Positions 17,335 through 25,501 of a DNA stretch of 64,000 nt are shown here, in pieces. Under the pieces are notes generated by a model. That model was not told where the DNA came from. It worked only from the letters and a program-made list of their open reading frames with translations, and did not search any database. The DNA comes from AP-15 sp963833745 (GTDB taxonomy: Bacteria; Pseudomonadota; Alphaproteobacteria; ATCC43930; CGMCC-115725), in contig CAWHZD010000007.1 in the NCBI GenBank assembly GCA_963833745.1, positions 558,001-622,000 of the forward strand, in the 5' to 3' direction. The position numbers and the translations under genes were made by a program. Position 1 is the stretch's first letter. Each line of letters opens with the position of its first letter.

Positions 17335-18798
17335 TCAGACCATCGGCGTCGCGCTCGGGTCAGACGGATCCCAGGTCAGCAGGCTTGCCGGCTGTTGGGG
17401 GTCGAGCGGCATGACTTGCCGTTCGATGTAGAGGCGGATCATCGTCGTCGTGTAGGGCCGGAAAAACTCGAACGCGGCGAGCGCGGCGCCGCTGAATGCG
17501 AGCGAGGCGTCCCACGAGCCGGGCTCGGTCTGCTCTTCATAACCGTAACCGAGATACGCGACATAAGTCGTCCCCGGGGAGGCGACAATGTTGATCGTCA
17601 ACCCGAAGGGCGGTTGGCCGCCGTCCTGCGGTAACAGCGCGGCAACATCGACATGAAAGCAGCGGTAGCTGGCGTCGCCGCTGTAGACGTCGACGTCGGC
17701 GTCGAACTCCTCGATTCGCGCCTGCGTACCGTCCGACCGGTAGAGTTGCAAATTGTAGTCGGTTATCGGGTCGCCGCGCTCGTCGACCGCATGGATGATG
17801 AATTGCTGATATTGCTGGGGCAGCCGCTTGAAGCGGGTTTTGGCGTCCGCGTTGGCCAGCCATGCATTGTAGCCGGCCGCTGGATCGCTGCCGAGGGCGC
17901 TCGCCGGATCCGTCATGTCGAAGGCGTCGACCACCAGCTCGATCAGTTCGGGAACGGGGCTGCTGAGGATTGTCGCGTGGTTGACGTCCTCCCCCTTTTG
18001 CAGATCGCCGACGAGATGCACCGGGATCGCCACGTTCAGCCATTTGTTGGCGATGACGCGTTCGCCCGGCGTCAGCTTCGGGACCGCGGCAAGAGCCGGC
18101 GAGCGCCGCCGCGCGACCATTCCGGTCTTGGTCATATCAAGCTCGATCATCCGCACGTTCATCCCACAGCCGGAGCGCCGTACGGTCCCGTCGGTGCCGG
18201 GTTTGTCGACGATCTTGCGCAGCCCGCCGTAAGTGCCGGTGCCGCAAAATACGAAGACGTAGGGCGTGTCGACGCCGGCGTCGTAGCGCGGCGGGTCAGC
18301 GAAAAAATCCTCTTCGGCGAGGCGCCAGGTGAACGCGCTGGCCAACTCGAGCTCGAGCAGGATTTCGTCGCCGGCTTCGAGAAAATCGGGGCCGAGCTGC
18401 TTGTTGCCCTTGAACACCGCGCCGAGCCAGCTGCGGCCCTGCTTGGCGAGCGGCGAGCCAAACGTCGCCGGGGCGAAAGCGATCAGCCGCTTCAGGCGCC
18501 TCGCGCGCAGCGGGTCGGCTGCGAGCCAGGCGCGCACGACCAGCAACCCGGTCGAATGCACGACGGCGTCGAAAGGCTGGTCGGGACGAAGCCCGCCTTG
18601 CGCCGCCAGCGCCCGGTCGAATCCTTCGGCGATGTCCTTTATCGAAATACCGTTGTCTAGCGAGACATAGCTGCAGGTGTGCATCAGCGCATCGTCGATG
18701 CCGGGCCGTTGGCGAAGGATCTCGCGCCACGGTCCCCACGATTTGCCGCTGTCGGAATAGCCGTGCACAAAGATGACGGGGTTGCGGGATGCCGGCAT
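17335..18798 (-). CDS. lipase-like alpha/beta hydrolase with C-terminal extra domain
   Basis: A 487-residue protein. The N-terminal ~280 residues form an esterase/lipase domain: PVIFVHGYSDSGKSWGPW (oxyanion strand), a predicted Ser nucleophile in VVHSTGLLVVRAW (HSTG elbow), and FAPATFGSPL downstream. The distal ~180 residues are beta-rich (FIIHAVDERGDPITDYNL, then repeated Tyr/Asp-rich strands) and may be a ligand- or protein-binding domain. The start is set at 18798 because GGAGGAGGGC precedes that ATG; the longer TTG-initiated frame reads through this site. No signal peptide is visible. It is the last gene of a minus-strand run DUF4331, TPR, lipase, and converges tail to tail with the GMC gene, two bases apart. 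Confidence 0.78.
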   Translation of the reverse strand: MPASRNPVIFVHGYSDSGKSWGPWREILRQRPGIDDALMHTCSYVSLDNGISIKDIAEGFDRALAAQGGLRPDQPFDAVVHSTGLLVVRAWLAADPLRARRLKRLIAFAPATFGSPLAKQGRSWLGAVFKGNKQLGPDFLEAGDEILLELELASAFTWRLAEEDFFADPPRYDAGVDTPYVFVFCGTGTYGGLRKIVDKPGTDGTVRRSGCGMNVRMIELDMTKTGMVARRRSPALAAVPKLTPGERVIANKWLNVAIPVHLVGDLQKGEDVNHATILSSPVPELIELVVDAFDMTDPASALGSDPAAGYNAWLANADAKTRFKRLPQQYQQFIIHAVDERGDPITDYNLQLYRSDGTQARIEEFDADVDVYSGDASYRCFHVDVAALLPQDGGQPPFGLTINIVASPGTTYVAYLGYGYEEQTEPGSWDASLAFSGAALAAFEFFRPYTTTMIRLYIERQVMPLDPQQPASLLTWDPSDPSATPMV

Positions 18799-18905
18799 GC
18801 CCTCCTCCGTTTCCGCCAATAAAAAATAACCTCTCTAGGTCATGGCCCTCGAACCAAATGTCCGAGCGGAATGTGCCTTAGCATGCAAATCCGGCGAAAT
18901 TCAGC

Positions 18906-20087
18906 TCAATGATGCAAGTGAAAGCGATCGACCAGCGGATTGAGGCGGATCGCCCGATCCATATAGGCTCGGCCGGCGGCGGTGCTTCCGCCGGCACTGT
19001 AGATCTTGCCGGCCTGCAGCAACAAACGCGCGTCCACGGCACCGGACACGAGCGCCCGATCAATCCAGACGCGGGCCTCGGCAAACCGGCGGTCGCAAAA
19101 AAGCGCCCAGGCGAGAGCCGATTGGGTCGAAAAATTTTCCCGCAGCTGCAAGTCCTTTTGCGCCCAGGCAACTGCTTGCGACCCGTTTTGCGTCACCTCG
19201 GTGTAGCAATCGGCGAGATGATGCCAGAAATGAACCTCACCGCGCTCGGCGGACTGCAAGTAAGCCGCAACGGCCTGCTGCACCCATCGGTGCCCCGCCT
19301 CGGTGTCGCCGCTCAATAGTTGAAGCTCGCCGATAGCCTGCTCCAAATCCGGCCGGCCACCGCAAGCGGCCAGTCGCACGAGGATCGTTATCGCCCTCCG
19401 ATAGTCTCCTTCGGCCGCCAGCAATTCGGCAACATGCTCGTCGGTAAGCCAATACCCCGGATAGGCCGTGTCGGCCCGCTGGTAATGCAATCGCGCCTCG
19501 GCGGCGCGGCCCTGCACGAAGTCGAGAAAGCCGCGCTGCACTTCAAGCCATGCAAATGACCGCAGCTCCTTGGCGGTCACCTCGTCCTGCGCCTCCTGGT
19601 AAAGCCGGTCGGCATCGGCGGGATCGCCCATTTTGGCTGTGAAATGGGCGAGGCGCGCAAGCGCACCCCAGGACCGCTCAATTTGAAGGGCCTCGCAATA
19701 ACCTGCCTTGGCCCGCCGATAACGCCCGCGCTGAAAATCGAGATCCGCCCTGATCAAGCGGACTTCGCCGCTGGCATGGACCGACGGGATCGCCGCAAGA
19801 GCGGTTTCGGCATCATCGAGCCGGTGCAGCTTGAACGCCAGGCTGGCCCGCAGCAGAAAGAGGTCGCCGGGATGGACCAACAACGGTATCGCCCGCTCGA
19901 TCGCGTTCTCGACCTCGCCCAGTTCCGGCAAATCTCCGGCGATCGAGGCTCGCTGGTAAAGGCGGTAAATGTATTGCGTCACCCGTCCCGGATCGGTCGG
20001 CGGATCGAGCGCCGCCGCGCCGCCGAGGTCCGCGATGTCCTGTTCGATCTTTCGGATCTCGGCCGGATAGCCAGTGAACGCGCCCAT
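18906..20087 (-). CDS. tetratricopeptide-repeat protein
   Basis: A 393-residue helical protein built from TPR-like units. Helical pairs with the usual spacing are seen from about residue 70 on, for example DLFLLRASLAFKLHRLDDAE, VRLIRADLDFQRGRYRRAKA and SALAWALFCDRRFAEARVWI, giving roughly eight units. No signal peptide or catalytic motif is visible, so a scaffold role is likely. It starts 12 bases after the stop of the DUF4331 gene, so the two are almost certainly co-transcribed, and the lipase follows 107 bases later. A perfect 12-bp palindrome (CAGGCGCGCCTG) spans the junction before its ATG and may act in translation coupling. Confidence 0.85.
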   Translation of the reverse strand: MGAFTGYPAEIRKIEQDIADLGGAAALDPPTDPGRVTQYIYRLYQRASIAGDLPELGEVENAIERAIPLLVHPGDLFLLRASLAFKLHRLDDAETALAAIPSVHASGEVRLIRADLDFQRGRYRRAKAGYCEALQIERSWGALARLAHFTAKMGDPADADRLYQEAQDEVTAKELRSFAWLEVQRGFLDFVQGRAAEARLHYQRADTAYPGYWLTDEHVAELLAAEGDYRRAITILVRLAACGGRPDLEQAIGELQLLSGDTEAGHRWVQQAVAAYLQSAERGEVHFWHHLADCYTEVTQNGSQAVAWAQKDLQLRENFSTQSALAWALFCDRRFAEARVWIDRALVSGAVDARLLLQAGKIYSAGGSTAAGRAYMDRAIRLNPLVDRFHLHH

Positions 20088-20099
20088 CAGGCGCGCCTG

Positions 20100-21674
20100 T
20101 TAAGCGCCGGGCCAGGGGTCCGCCAGATAGGGGAAATCCGGCAGAAATTCCTTGTCGTTCCGTAACGGGTTGGGCGGCGTCTTGGGTTCGATCGGGGCGG
20201 CTTTCCACAGCTCCGGATCGTTCAGCAATTCGACATGGTACTTTTTCCCGTTGAGGGTGGCGCTCATGTCGAGAAACGTCGACAGAAACCGCGTCGCGAC
20301 CTGATCCTCGAGGCGGCGGCCGAACGGCCAGGTGCCGGTCGTATCCATGTCGATCGAATTGACGTTGGGGATGAAAATGTCGACAGCGCGGCGCAGCGAG
20401 ATCGTCAACCCTTTGGGATTCCACGAATTGTCCGGCATGTTGAGCTCCTGAAACAGGATCTTCTTGACCCGCGGGAAGGCTTCGACGACCGACGCATAGG
20501 TGCGGTAGACCGAGACCGGGGAGTTGTCGTGGTCGAACGCACAGGCGAGGCCGAGCGCCGAAAGCGACGGCCCGAAGCCCCAGCCGAGATGACCCAGCCG
20601 CCTGATGAAATGCGGCGCCAGCCAGAAATTGTTGGCGCCCAACTGACGATTGTCTTCGCGCTCGCTGAGTGCGGCATCGGCAAAGGCTTGGCCGTCGGTG
20701 TCGACGAGCTTGTATCTCTTCAAATCTTCGTCGAGCGTGAAAGCATCGAGTAAGACATGTGGATGCTCGATCCATAACGGATCGTCGGGGATCGATTCGA
20801 TTTTGTGCGCCGCTTTCAGCACCCAGCTTTCGCCCCACGCGTTGACAATGCGGTGTTCATCGGGACGATCGGTCAGAAAAGAGAGCGGCAGTTCCAGAAT
20901 GACGGCATTGCAATTATATCCCGCCCTGGCGTCTTCGCCTGAATAGACGAACCGGTAATTTCCGTTTGCGTCCTTCTTGAACCGGTTGCCCGTCCAGGTC
21001 AGCGGGCCCGCCGGCAAGTCCTTCTTCTCGCCATATCCCCATTTGGGAAAATTCGGGTCGGAGTTGAACAACTCGTTGCCTTCCAATTCGAGGAAGGTTT
21101 TCGGAATCTTCAGCTCGCGCAGGTCAGGCATCGTGTGCGGCACGTGGTAGAATTGCGGCGCATAGTTGATCGAGCGGAAGAAGCCGGTCAGATCATTGAA
21201 GAACGCGTCGTCCCTGCCGCCGATGAAGGCTTTGATCCGATGTCCGCCGGGCGATTGCAGGTCGAGGCAGCGATTGGTGTCGACCACCGCCGCGAAATCG
21301 CCTCCCGGAAAATTGATGAAGCGGATATTCGCCCGGTTGTTCTGGTCGACCGTGACCCGCACCTCCGACGTCCGCAACACGCTCAGGTAATTGTTCTTTA
21401 CTCCTTCCAGATAAGCGAGCAGCCTCTCCAGGCTGGGATCTTCCGTGGTCGGGCGCACTAGGCGGCGGTCCGGGGCGATGCGGATCCGATACAACATATC
21501 GGTGTCGAAAACGCAGGCTTGCGGAGCAGCGGCGAAGGTCAGGGCGATGACCACCTTTTCGCCGCCGGCGCTATCAGCGCTCGGGAAGCCGAAAATGTCG
21601 TAAAGATCGGCGGCGCTGACGTCGATGTCGGAAAAGATCGAATTGACGGCATTCGGATCGTTGTGGTCTGCCAT
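20100..21674 (-). CDS. DUF4331 family protein
   Basis: A 524-residue protein of the DUF4331 type. The N-terminus (MADHNDPNAVNSIFSDIDVS, then ADLYDIFGFPS, VVIALTFAAAPQ and DTDMLYRIRIAPD) follows the family plan of an ADIxDIYAF start with a DPDxLYxIxID strand. The middle contains AFIGGRDDAFFNDLTGFF and two conserved-looking acidic segments. Function of the family is unknown; members are beta-rich, often exported, and frequently neighbour TPR proteins as here. No obvious signal peptide is present in this copy. GAGGACGGG lies before the ATG. First gene of the DUF4331-TPR-lipase operon. Confidence 0.85.
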   Translation of the reverse strand: MADHNDPNAVNSIFSDIDVSAADLYDIFGFPSADSAGGEKVVIALTFAAAPQACVFDTDMLYRIRIAPDRRLVRPTTEDPSLERLLAYLEGVKNNYLSVLRTSEVRVTVDQNNRANIRFINFPGGDFAAVVDTNRCLDLQSPGGHRIKAFIGGRDDAFFNDLTGFFRSINYAPQFYHVPHTMPDLRELKIPKTFLELEGNELFNSDPNFPKWGYGEKKDLPAGPLTWTGNRFKKDANGNYRFVYSGEDARAGYNCNAVILELPLSFLTDRPDEHRIVNAWGESWVLKAAHKIESIPDDPLWIEHPHVLLDAFTLDEDLKRYKLVDTDGQAFADAALSEREDNRQLGANNFWLAPHFIRRLGHLGWGFGPSLSALGLACAFDHDNSPVSVYRTYASVVEAFPRVKKILFQELNMPDNSWNPKGLTISLRRAVDIFIPNVNSIDMDTTGTWPFGRRLEDQVATRFLSTFLDMSATLNGKKYHVELLNDPELWKAAPIEPKTPPNPLRNDKEFLPDFPYLADPWPGA

Positions 21675-21867
21675 GATCCCGTCCTCGCGCCGTGTTCGGG
21701 TAATATCGGCAGAAAACTCCTCTATTCGTAAAACCTAAGGTCGAACCTGGGTGCTGTCAACGCGGTGCCCTGGCGTCGGGTGGAAATATAGTGTCGTTGT
21801 CTTGGCCCGCGCCCTGTGAGAAGCTTCACACCTTGCATGGTTTTCCCAGGGACCCAGAGACGGACTG

Positions 21868-22044
21868 ATGAGCGGCAGCGCTTCGCCTGCGCCAGTCGAT
21901 GGGTGTCATGCGCATGTTCGTCACGATGCCCAAACCCGCCCGGTCGCGGAGCAGGCGCGCGAAGGGCTGGCCGAGGCCTTTCCGGGCGAATTCTTCCGCT
22001 TCGCGATCCACCCGCCGACCGACGACGCGTTCGATGCGCTCTGA
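21868..22044 (+). pseudogene. truncated DOPA 4,5-dioxygenase-like fragment
   Basis: A 58-codon frame whose product contains GCHAHVRHDAQTRPVAEQAR and GLAEAFPGEFFRFAIHPP. This resembles the N-terminal half of DOPA 4,5-dioxygenase family proteins (HAHVYYD...TR..AE.LREA..ERF), which normally run to ~110-120 residues. Here the frame stops after residue 58, before the second conserved His segment. It may be a decayed gene or a minimal real ORF. The next frame (22053) starts eight bases later and is unrelated. Too short for a standard ORF cut-off. Confidence 0.45.
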
Positions 22045-22052
22045 GCCTGCCG

Positions 22053-22517
22053 GTGCGGCGTCTGGCGGCTTGCTTGTTGGCGGCGATGGCGGCGCTGCCG
22101 CCGGCCTGGGCTGCCGACAGCTCGAAGTGCGGAGCCAAGCTGCTCGTCTTGTGGGGCGACGGCCAGCATGACGACACCGCCGCCCTCAACGCCTGGTTCC
22201 GCGGTGACGCGGCTCTCTGGGGCCAAACCGGCCGAACCGTCGGTTCGCAGATCACCGACCACGTCTTTCGCCTGAGTTCGCCACTCTACATCCCGAGCGG
22301 CACCAGCCGCAGCATCGAGCATTTCCAATTCGTCTGGCCCGAGCGCCGGGAGCTGGTTTCGGGCGGACTGATCGCCGCCGGCCCCGATCCGAAGCAACCA
22401 CCGGTTGCGACCGGCATCACCAAGATCGGCGCCGCTCCTAACGAGGGCGTGCCGTTCCCGAGCGCGACCCCCAAACCCGCCGCGCACGACGACCGCCCCG
22501 ACTGCCTCGTTTCCTGA
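22053..22517 (+). CDS. small secreted protein with pectate-lyase-like start motif
   Basis: About 154 residues from a GTG start. A signal peptide is clear (VRRLAACLLAAMAALPPAWA, cleavage after AWA). The mature part carries WGDGQHDDTAALNAWFRGD, which resembles the 'GDG.HDDTAAL..A' entry of right-handed beta-helix (pectate lyase / tail-spike) proteins, but the protein ends after about 130 mature residues, too short for a full helix. TDHVFRLSSPLYIPSGTSR continues the pattern of the first strands. It is either a truncated beta-helix protein or a short envelope protein of unknown role. The exact start is uncertain. Confidence 0.55.
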   Translation: MRRLAACLLAAMAALPPAWAADSSKCGAKLLVLWGDGQHDDTAALNAWFRGDAALWGQTGRTVGSQITDHVFRLSSPLYIPSGTSRSIEHFQFVWPERRELVSGGLIAAGPDPKQPPVATGITKIGAAPNEGVPFPSATPKPAAHDDRPDCLVS

Positions 22518-22541
22518 CGTGCCATTGCCGACTTCCAGAGG

Positions 22542-23816
22542 TCACCTGAAAATTTGATCCCGCCGCCGCCGCAGCGGGGCGAAGAAGAGCACGGGGGCGG
22601 CGACACCGACTGCGATCGCCGCGGTCATCAGCATGACGGTGATGCTGAGCGCGAGCGTGTCCGCTACAAGCTGCGGGGCGGCCGTGGCATGGGCGATCTC
22701 CAGGCTGCCGATGACCGCGCGAAAGGCATAGGCGCCCGGCACCAAGGCGACGACCCCGGGAAACACAAAGGCCGCGGCCGGCGCCTGGAAACGGCGGGCG
22801 AATCCCTCCGCCAGACAACTTGCCGCCAACGCCCCGATCAAGGTCCCGGTGATCAAGTCGATCCCGTGGTGAAAGAGCGCCGTGCGCAAGGTGTGGCTGG
22901 CGATGCCACAGGCCATGCACGCCCAGGCCATGCGCAGCGGAACGTTGAACAGCAGGACATAGCCGCCGGCTGCCAAAGCGGAGAACACCGCGTCCTCGGG
23001 CACGCCGATAACCCGCGTCGGTGCGGCGACGGGTATCGTGGCGCCGGTAACCGCGGTGGCCACGAACAGCCCCAGGCCGATCGCTACGGTAACCAGGCCG
23101 GCGAAGCCGAGCCGGCTGAGCCCCAGGGTCATGTGGTTCTTGATCATGTCCTGGACGCCGTTGATCAGCGGGACGCCGGGCACGATGGTCATCGCCGGCG
23201 CCACCAGACATAGGACCGGGGTGCCGCTTACCCCCAGCAGCACCGCACCACCGCCGATAATGCCGCTCAGGCATGCGGCCGCGAACGGGATGACGATCGG
23301 GTTGAAGCGGCGGCGTCCCAATTCCTGGCGCAGCCATGTACCCGCCGCCCCGGCAAGCCCCGCGATCGCAAAGGTCGGCCAATCGCCGCCAAACAAGCGG
23401 CTGAGGCTGGCCGCGGTCAGCCCGAGCGCGACCACAACGAGCCACCGCCCATATTCCGCCGGTCGATGCTCGGCGGCGTCGAGCACAGCTCGCGCGTCGG
23501 TCAGTCCACGCCGGCCGTTCTCGGCGTCCTCGACGAGGCGGTTGATCGCTTCGACCACGCTCATGCCGACGTTCATCGCCGGCACCCGGGAGCCGATCTT
23601 GGTGCGGAAATGGTCGCCGGCGACGATCGTCAGCAGCAGCGCCTCGTAGCTCACCATCAGATGCGCCTCGCAGCCGAACGCCGCGGCATAACGCGCGACC
23701 GCCGCTTCCACCTGCGCGGTGTCGGCGCCGTTGAGCAGCAGCAGACGGCCGACCAGAAGCGACTGGTGGGCGACCTCCTCGACCTGCGCGGCATCCGGGA
23801 CGCGTCGCTCGGTCAC
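22542..23816 (-). CDS. threonine/serine exporter family protein (ThrE-like)
   Basis: A 424-residue integral membrane protein with the ThrE (DUF1212) layout. A cytoplasmic N-terminal half (residues 1-~125; LLVGRLLLLNGADTAQVEAA, then GCEAHLMVSYEALLLT) is followed by about ten hydrophobic segments. PGVPLINGVQDMIKNHMTLG near residue 240 is characteristic. The family exports threonine and serine by proton exchange. The GTG start lies seven bases after the malic enzyme stop; an upstream in-frame extension overlaps the malic enzyme gene and is rejected. Last gene of the fumC to thrE run. Confidence 0.85.
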   Translation of the reverse strand: MTERRVPDAAQVEEVAHQSLLVGRLLLLNGADTAQVEAAVARYAAAFGCEAHLMVSYEALLLTIVAGDHFRTKIGSRVPAMNVGMSVVEAINRLVEDAENGRRGLTDARAVLDAAEHRPAEYGRWLVVVALGLTAASLSRLFGGDWPTFAIAGLAGAAGTWLRQELGRRRFNPIVIPFAAACLSGIIGGGAVLLGVSGTPVLCLVAPAMTIVPGVPLINGVQDMIKNHMTLGLSRLGFAGLVTVAIGLGLFVATAVTGATIPVAAPTRVIGVPEDAVFSALAAGGYVLLFNVPLRMAWACMACGIASHTLRTALFHHGIDLITGTLIGALAASCLAEGFARRFQAPAAAFVFPGVVALVPGAYAFRAVIGSLEIAHATAAPQLVADTLALSITVMLMTAAIAVGVAAPVLFFAPLRRRRDQIFR

Positions 23817-23823
23817 GCGGCGG

Positions 23824-25464
23824 TCAGACCCGGGCGGGATAGACCGGCTTGTAGGCAAGGGCGCGCACGTGGGCCTCGATGTCAGCCGGGCGCGCGATAC
23901 CGGCGAGGCCGTGATCAAAGACGTATTCAGCGAGCTTCGCGGCGGTGTGCAGCGAGGCGTCGAGGATGTTGCTGGTCGGCGGGTAGATCAGGCCGGTGGC
24001 GAGGTTGGCTTCGGTGACCTGCTCGGCGACGGCGCGAGCGGCGATGATGAACATCTCCTCGGTGACGCGCCGGGCCTGCGTCGCCAGCACCGCCATGCCC
24101 ATCGCCGGAAAGATGTAGACGTTGTTGCCCTGGCCGGGGACGAGCCTCCGGCCGTCGATCTCGACCGGCGGGAACGGGCTGCCGCTGGCAAACACCGCCC
24201 GGCCGGCGGACCATTTATAGGCTTCCTCGGCGGTGCACTCCGAACGCGAGGTCGGGTTGGAGTAAGGGAAGATGATCGGCCGCTCGTTGATCCGGGCCAT
24301 CGCCTCGATGACGGCCTGGTTGAACAATTTCGGGACGGTGCTGACCCCGATGATGCCGGTGGGCCTGATGGCTTCGACCGCTGCGACGAACGTGCTGACG
24401 GGGGCGTGCGCATGCGCGAAGGGTTTCTGGAAGTCGGCGAGGTCGGTGCGCGAGCCGACCATCAGCCCATTGATGTCGAACAGCCAGTTGCGGGCGCGCG
24501 CCTGGTCGAGCGGCAGGCCGTCGAGGGCCATGGCTTGGCTGATCAGCTCGGCGATGCCGGTGGCGGCGGAGCCGCCGCCGAGGAACAGGAAGCGCTGCCC
24601 GGTGAGTTTCTGTCCGGTAATCCGCAGCGCCGCGAGGACGCCGGCGAGCGCGACCGCAGCGGTGCCCTGGATGTCGTCGTTGTAGGTGCAGATTTTGTCC
24701 CGGTAGCGCGCCAGGATCGGCACCGCGTTGAAGTTGGCAAAATCCTCCCATTGCAGGCAGGACTTGGGAAACAGCTGCTGCACCGCCTGCACGAACTCGT
24801 CGACAAAGGCGTCGTATTCGTCGCCGCGCACCCGGTTGTGGCGCAAGCCGAGATAGAGCGGGTCTTCGAGCAGGTCCTGGTTGTTGGTGCCGACGTCGAG
24901 CATGACCGGCAGGGTCAGTTGCGGCGGCACGCCCGCGCAGGCGGTATAAAGCGCGAGCTTGCCCACCGGGATGCCCATGCCGCCGACGCCAAGGTCACCC
25001 AGACCCAGGATACGCTCGCCGTCGGTTGCCACGATAAAACGGACGTCCGATTGCGGCCAGTTGGCGAGCAGCTCGCGCAGCCGCCCTTTGGCTGATATCG
25101 GCAGGTACATGCCGCGCGAGGCGCGGAAGATATGGTCGAACTTCTGGGAGGCCTCGCCGACCGTCGGGGTATAGACAAGCGGCATGAAGCTAGCCGGGTC
25201 CGACATCAGGACGGCGTAGAACAGCACCTCGTTGCGCGACTGCAGGTCACTGAGAAAAAGGTATTTCTGCAGATCGTCGTCGAGCCCGGCCAACTGGGCG
25301 TGAGCGCGCGCGATCTGAATCTCCAGCGTGTCGGCGACCGGCGGCAGCAAGCCTTCGATGCGCAAGGCGCGGCGATCCGCCAACGAAAAAGCGCTGCCCC
25401 GGTTGAGACGCGGGTTGTGCAGCAGGTCGGCCCCAGTCGCGGCCGGATGGCTCGAATCGGACAT
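23824..25464 (-). CDS. maeA: NAD-type malic enzyme (MaeA/SfcA-like)
   Basis: A 546-residue malic enzyme of the large (SfcA/eukaryotic-like) class, not the short phosphotransacetylase-fused type. Visible are FMPLVYTPTVGEASQ with the active-site Tyr, RGMYLPISAKGR, LGLGDLGVGGMGIPVGKL, WEDFANFNAVPIL with the metal-ligand Glu/Asp, YNDDIQGTAAVALAG, the dinucleotide fold FLGGGSAATGIAELI, and FPYSNPTSRSECTAEEA. It decarboxylates malate to pyruvate with NAD(P)+ reduction. The ATG at 25464 is preceded by CAGGGGAAAGGGAC. It lies 37 bases after the RND permease stop and seven bases before thrE, in the same run as fumC. Confidence 0.92.
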   Translation of the reverse strand: MSDSSHPAATGADLLHNPRLNRGSAFSLADRRALRIEGLLPPVADTLEIQIARAHAQLAGLDDDLQKYLFLSDLQSRNEVLFYAVLMSDPASFMPLVYTPTVGEASQKFDHIFRASRGMYLPISAKGRLRELLANWPQSDVRFIVATDGERILGLGDLGVGGMGIPVGKLALYTACAGVPPQLTLPVMLDVGTNNQDLLEDPLYLGLRHNRVRGDEYDAFVDEFVQAVQQLFPKSCLQWEDFANFNAVPILARYRDKICTYNDDIQGTAAVALAGVLAALRITGQKLTGQRFLFLGGGSAATGIAELISQAMALDGLPLDQARARNWLFDINGLMVGSRTDLADFQKPFAHAHAPVSTFVAAVEAIRPTGIIGVSTVPKLFNQAVIEAMARINERPIIFPYSNPTSRSECTAEEAYKWSAGRAVFASGSPFPPVEIDGRRLVPGQGNNVYIFPAMGMAVLATQARRVTEEMFIIAARAVAEQVTEANLATGLIYPPTSNILDASLHTAAKLAEYVFDHGLAGIARPADIEAHVRALAYKPVYPARV

Positions 25465-25501
25465 GATTGTCCCTTTCCCCTGTGAGGGTTGCAGCATGGG
25501 G

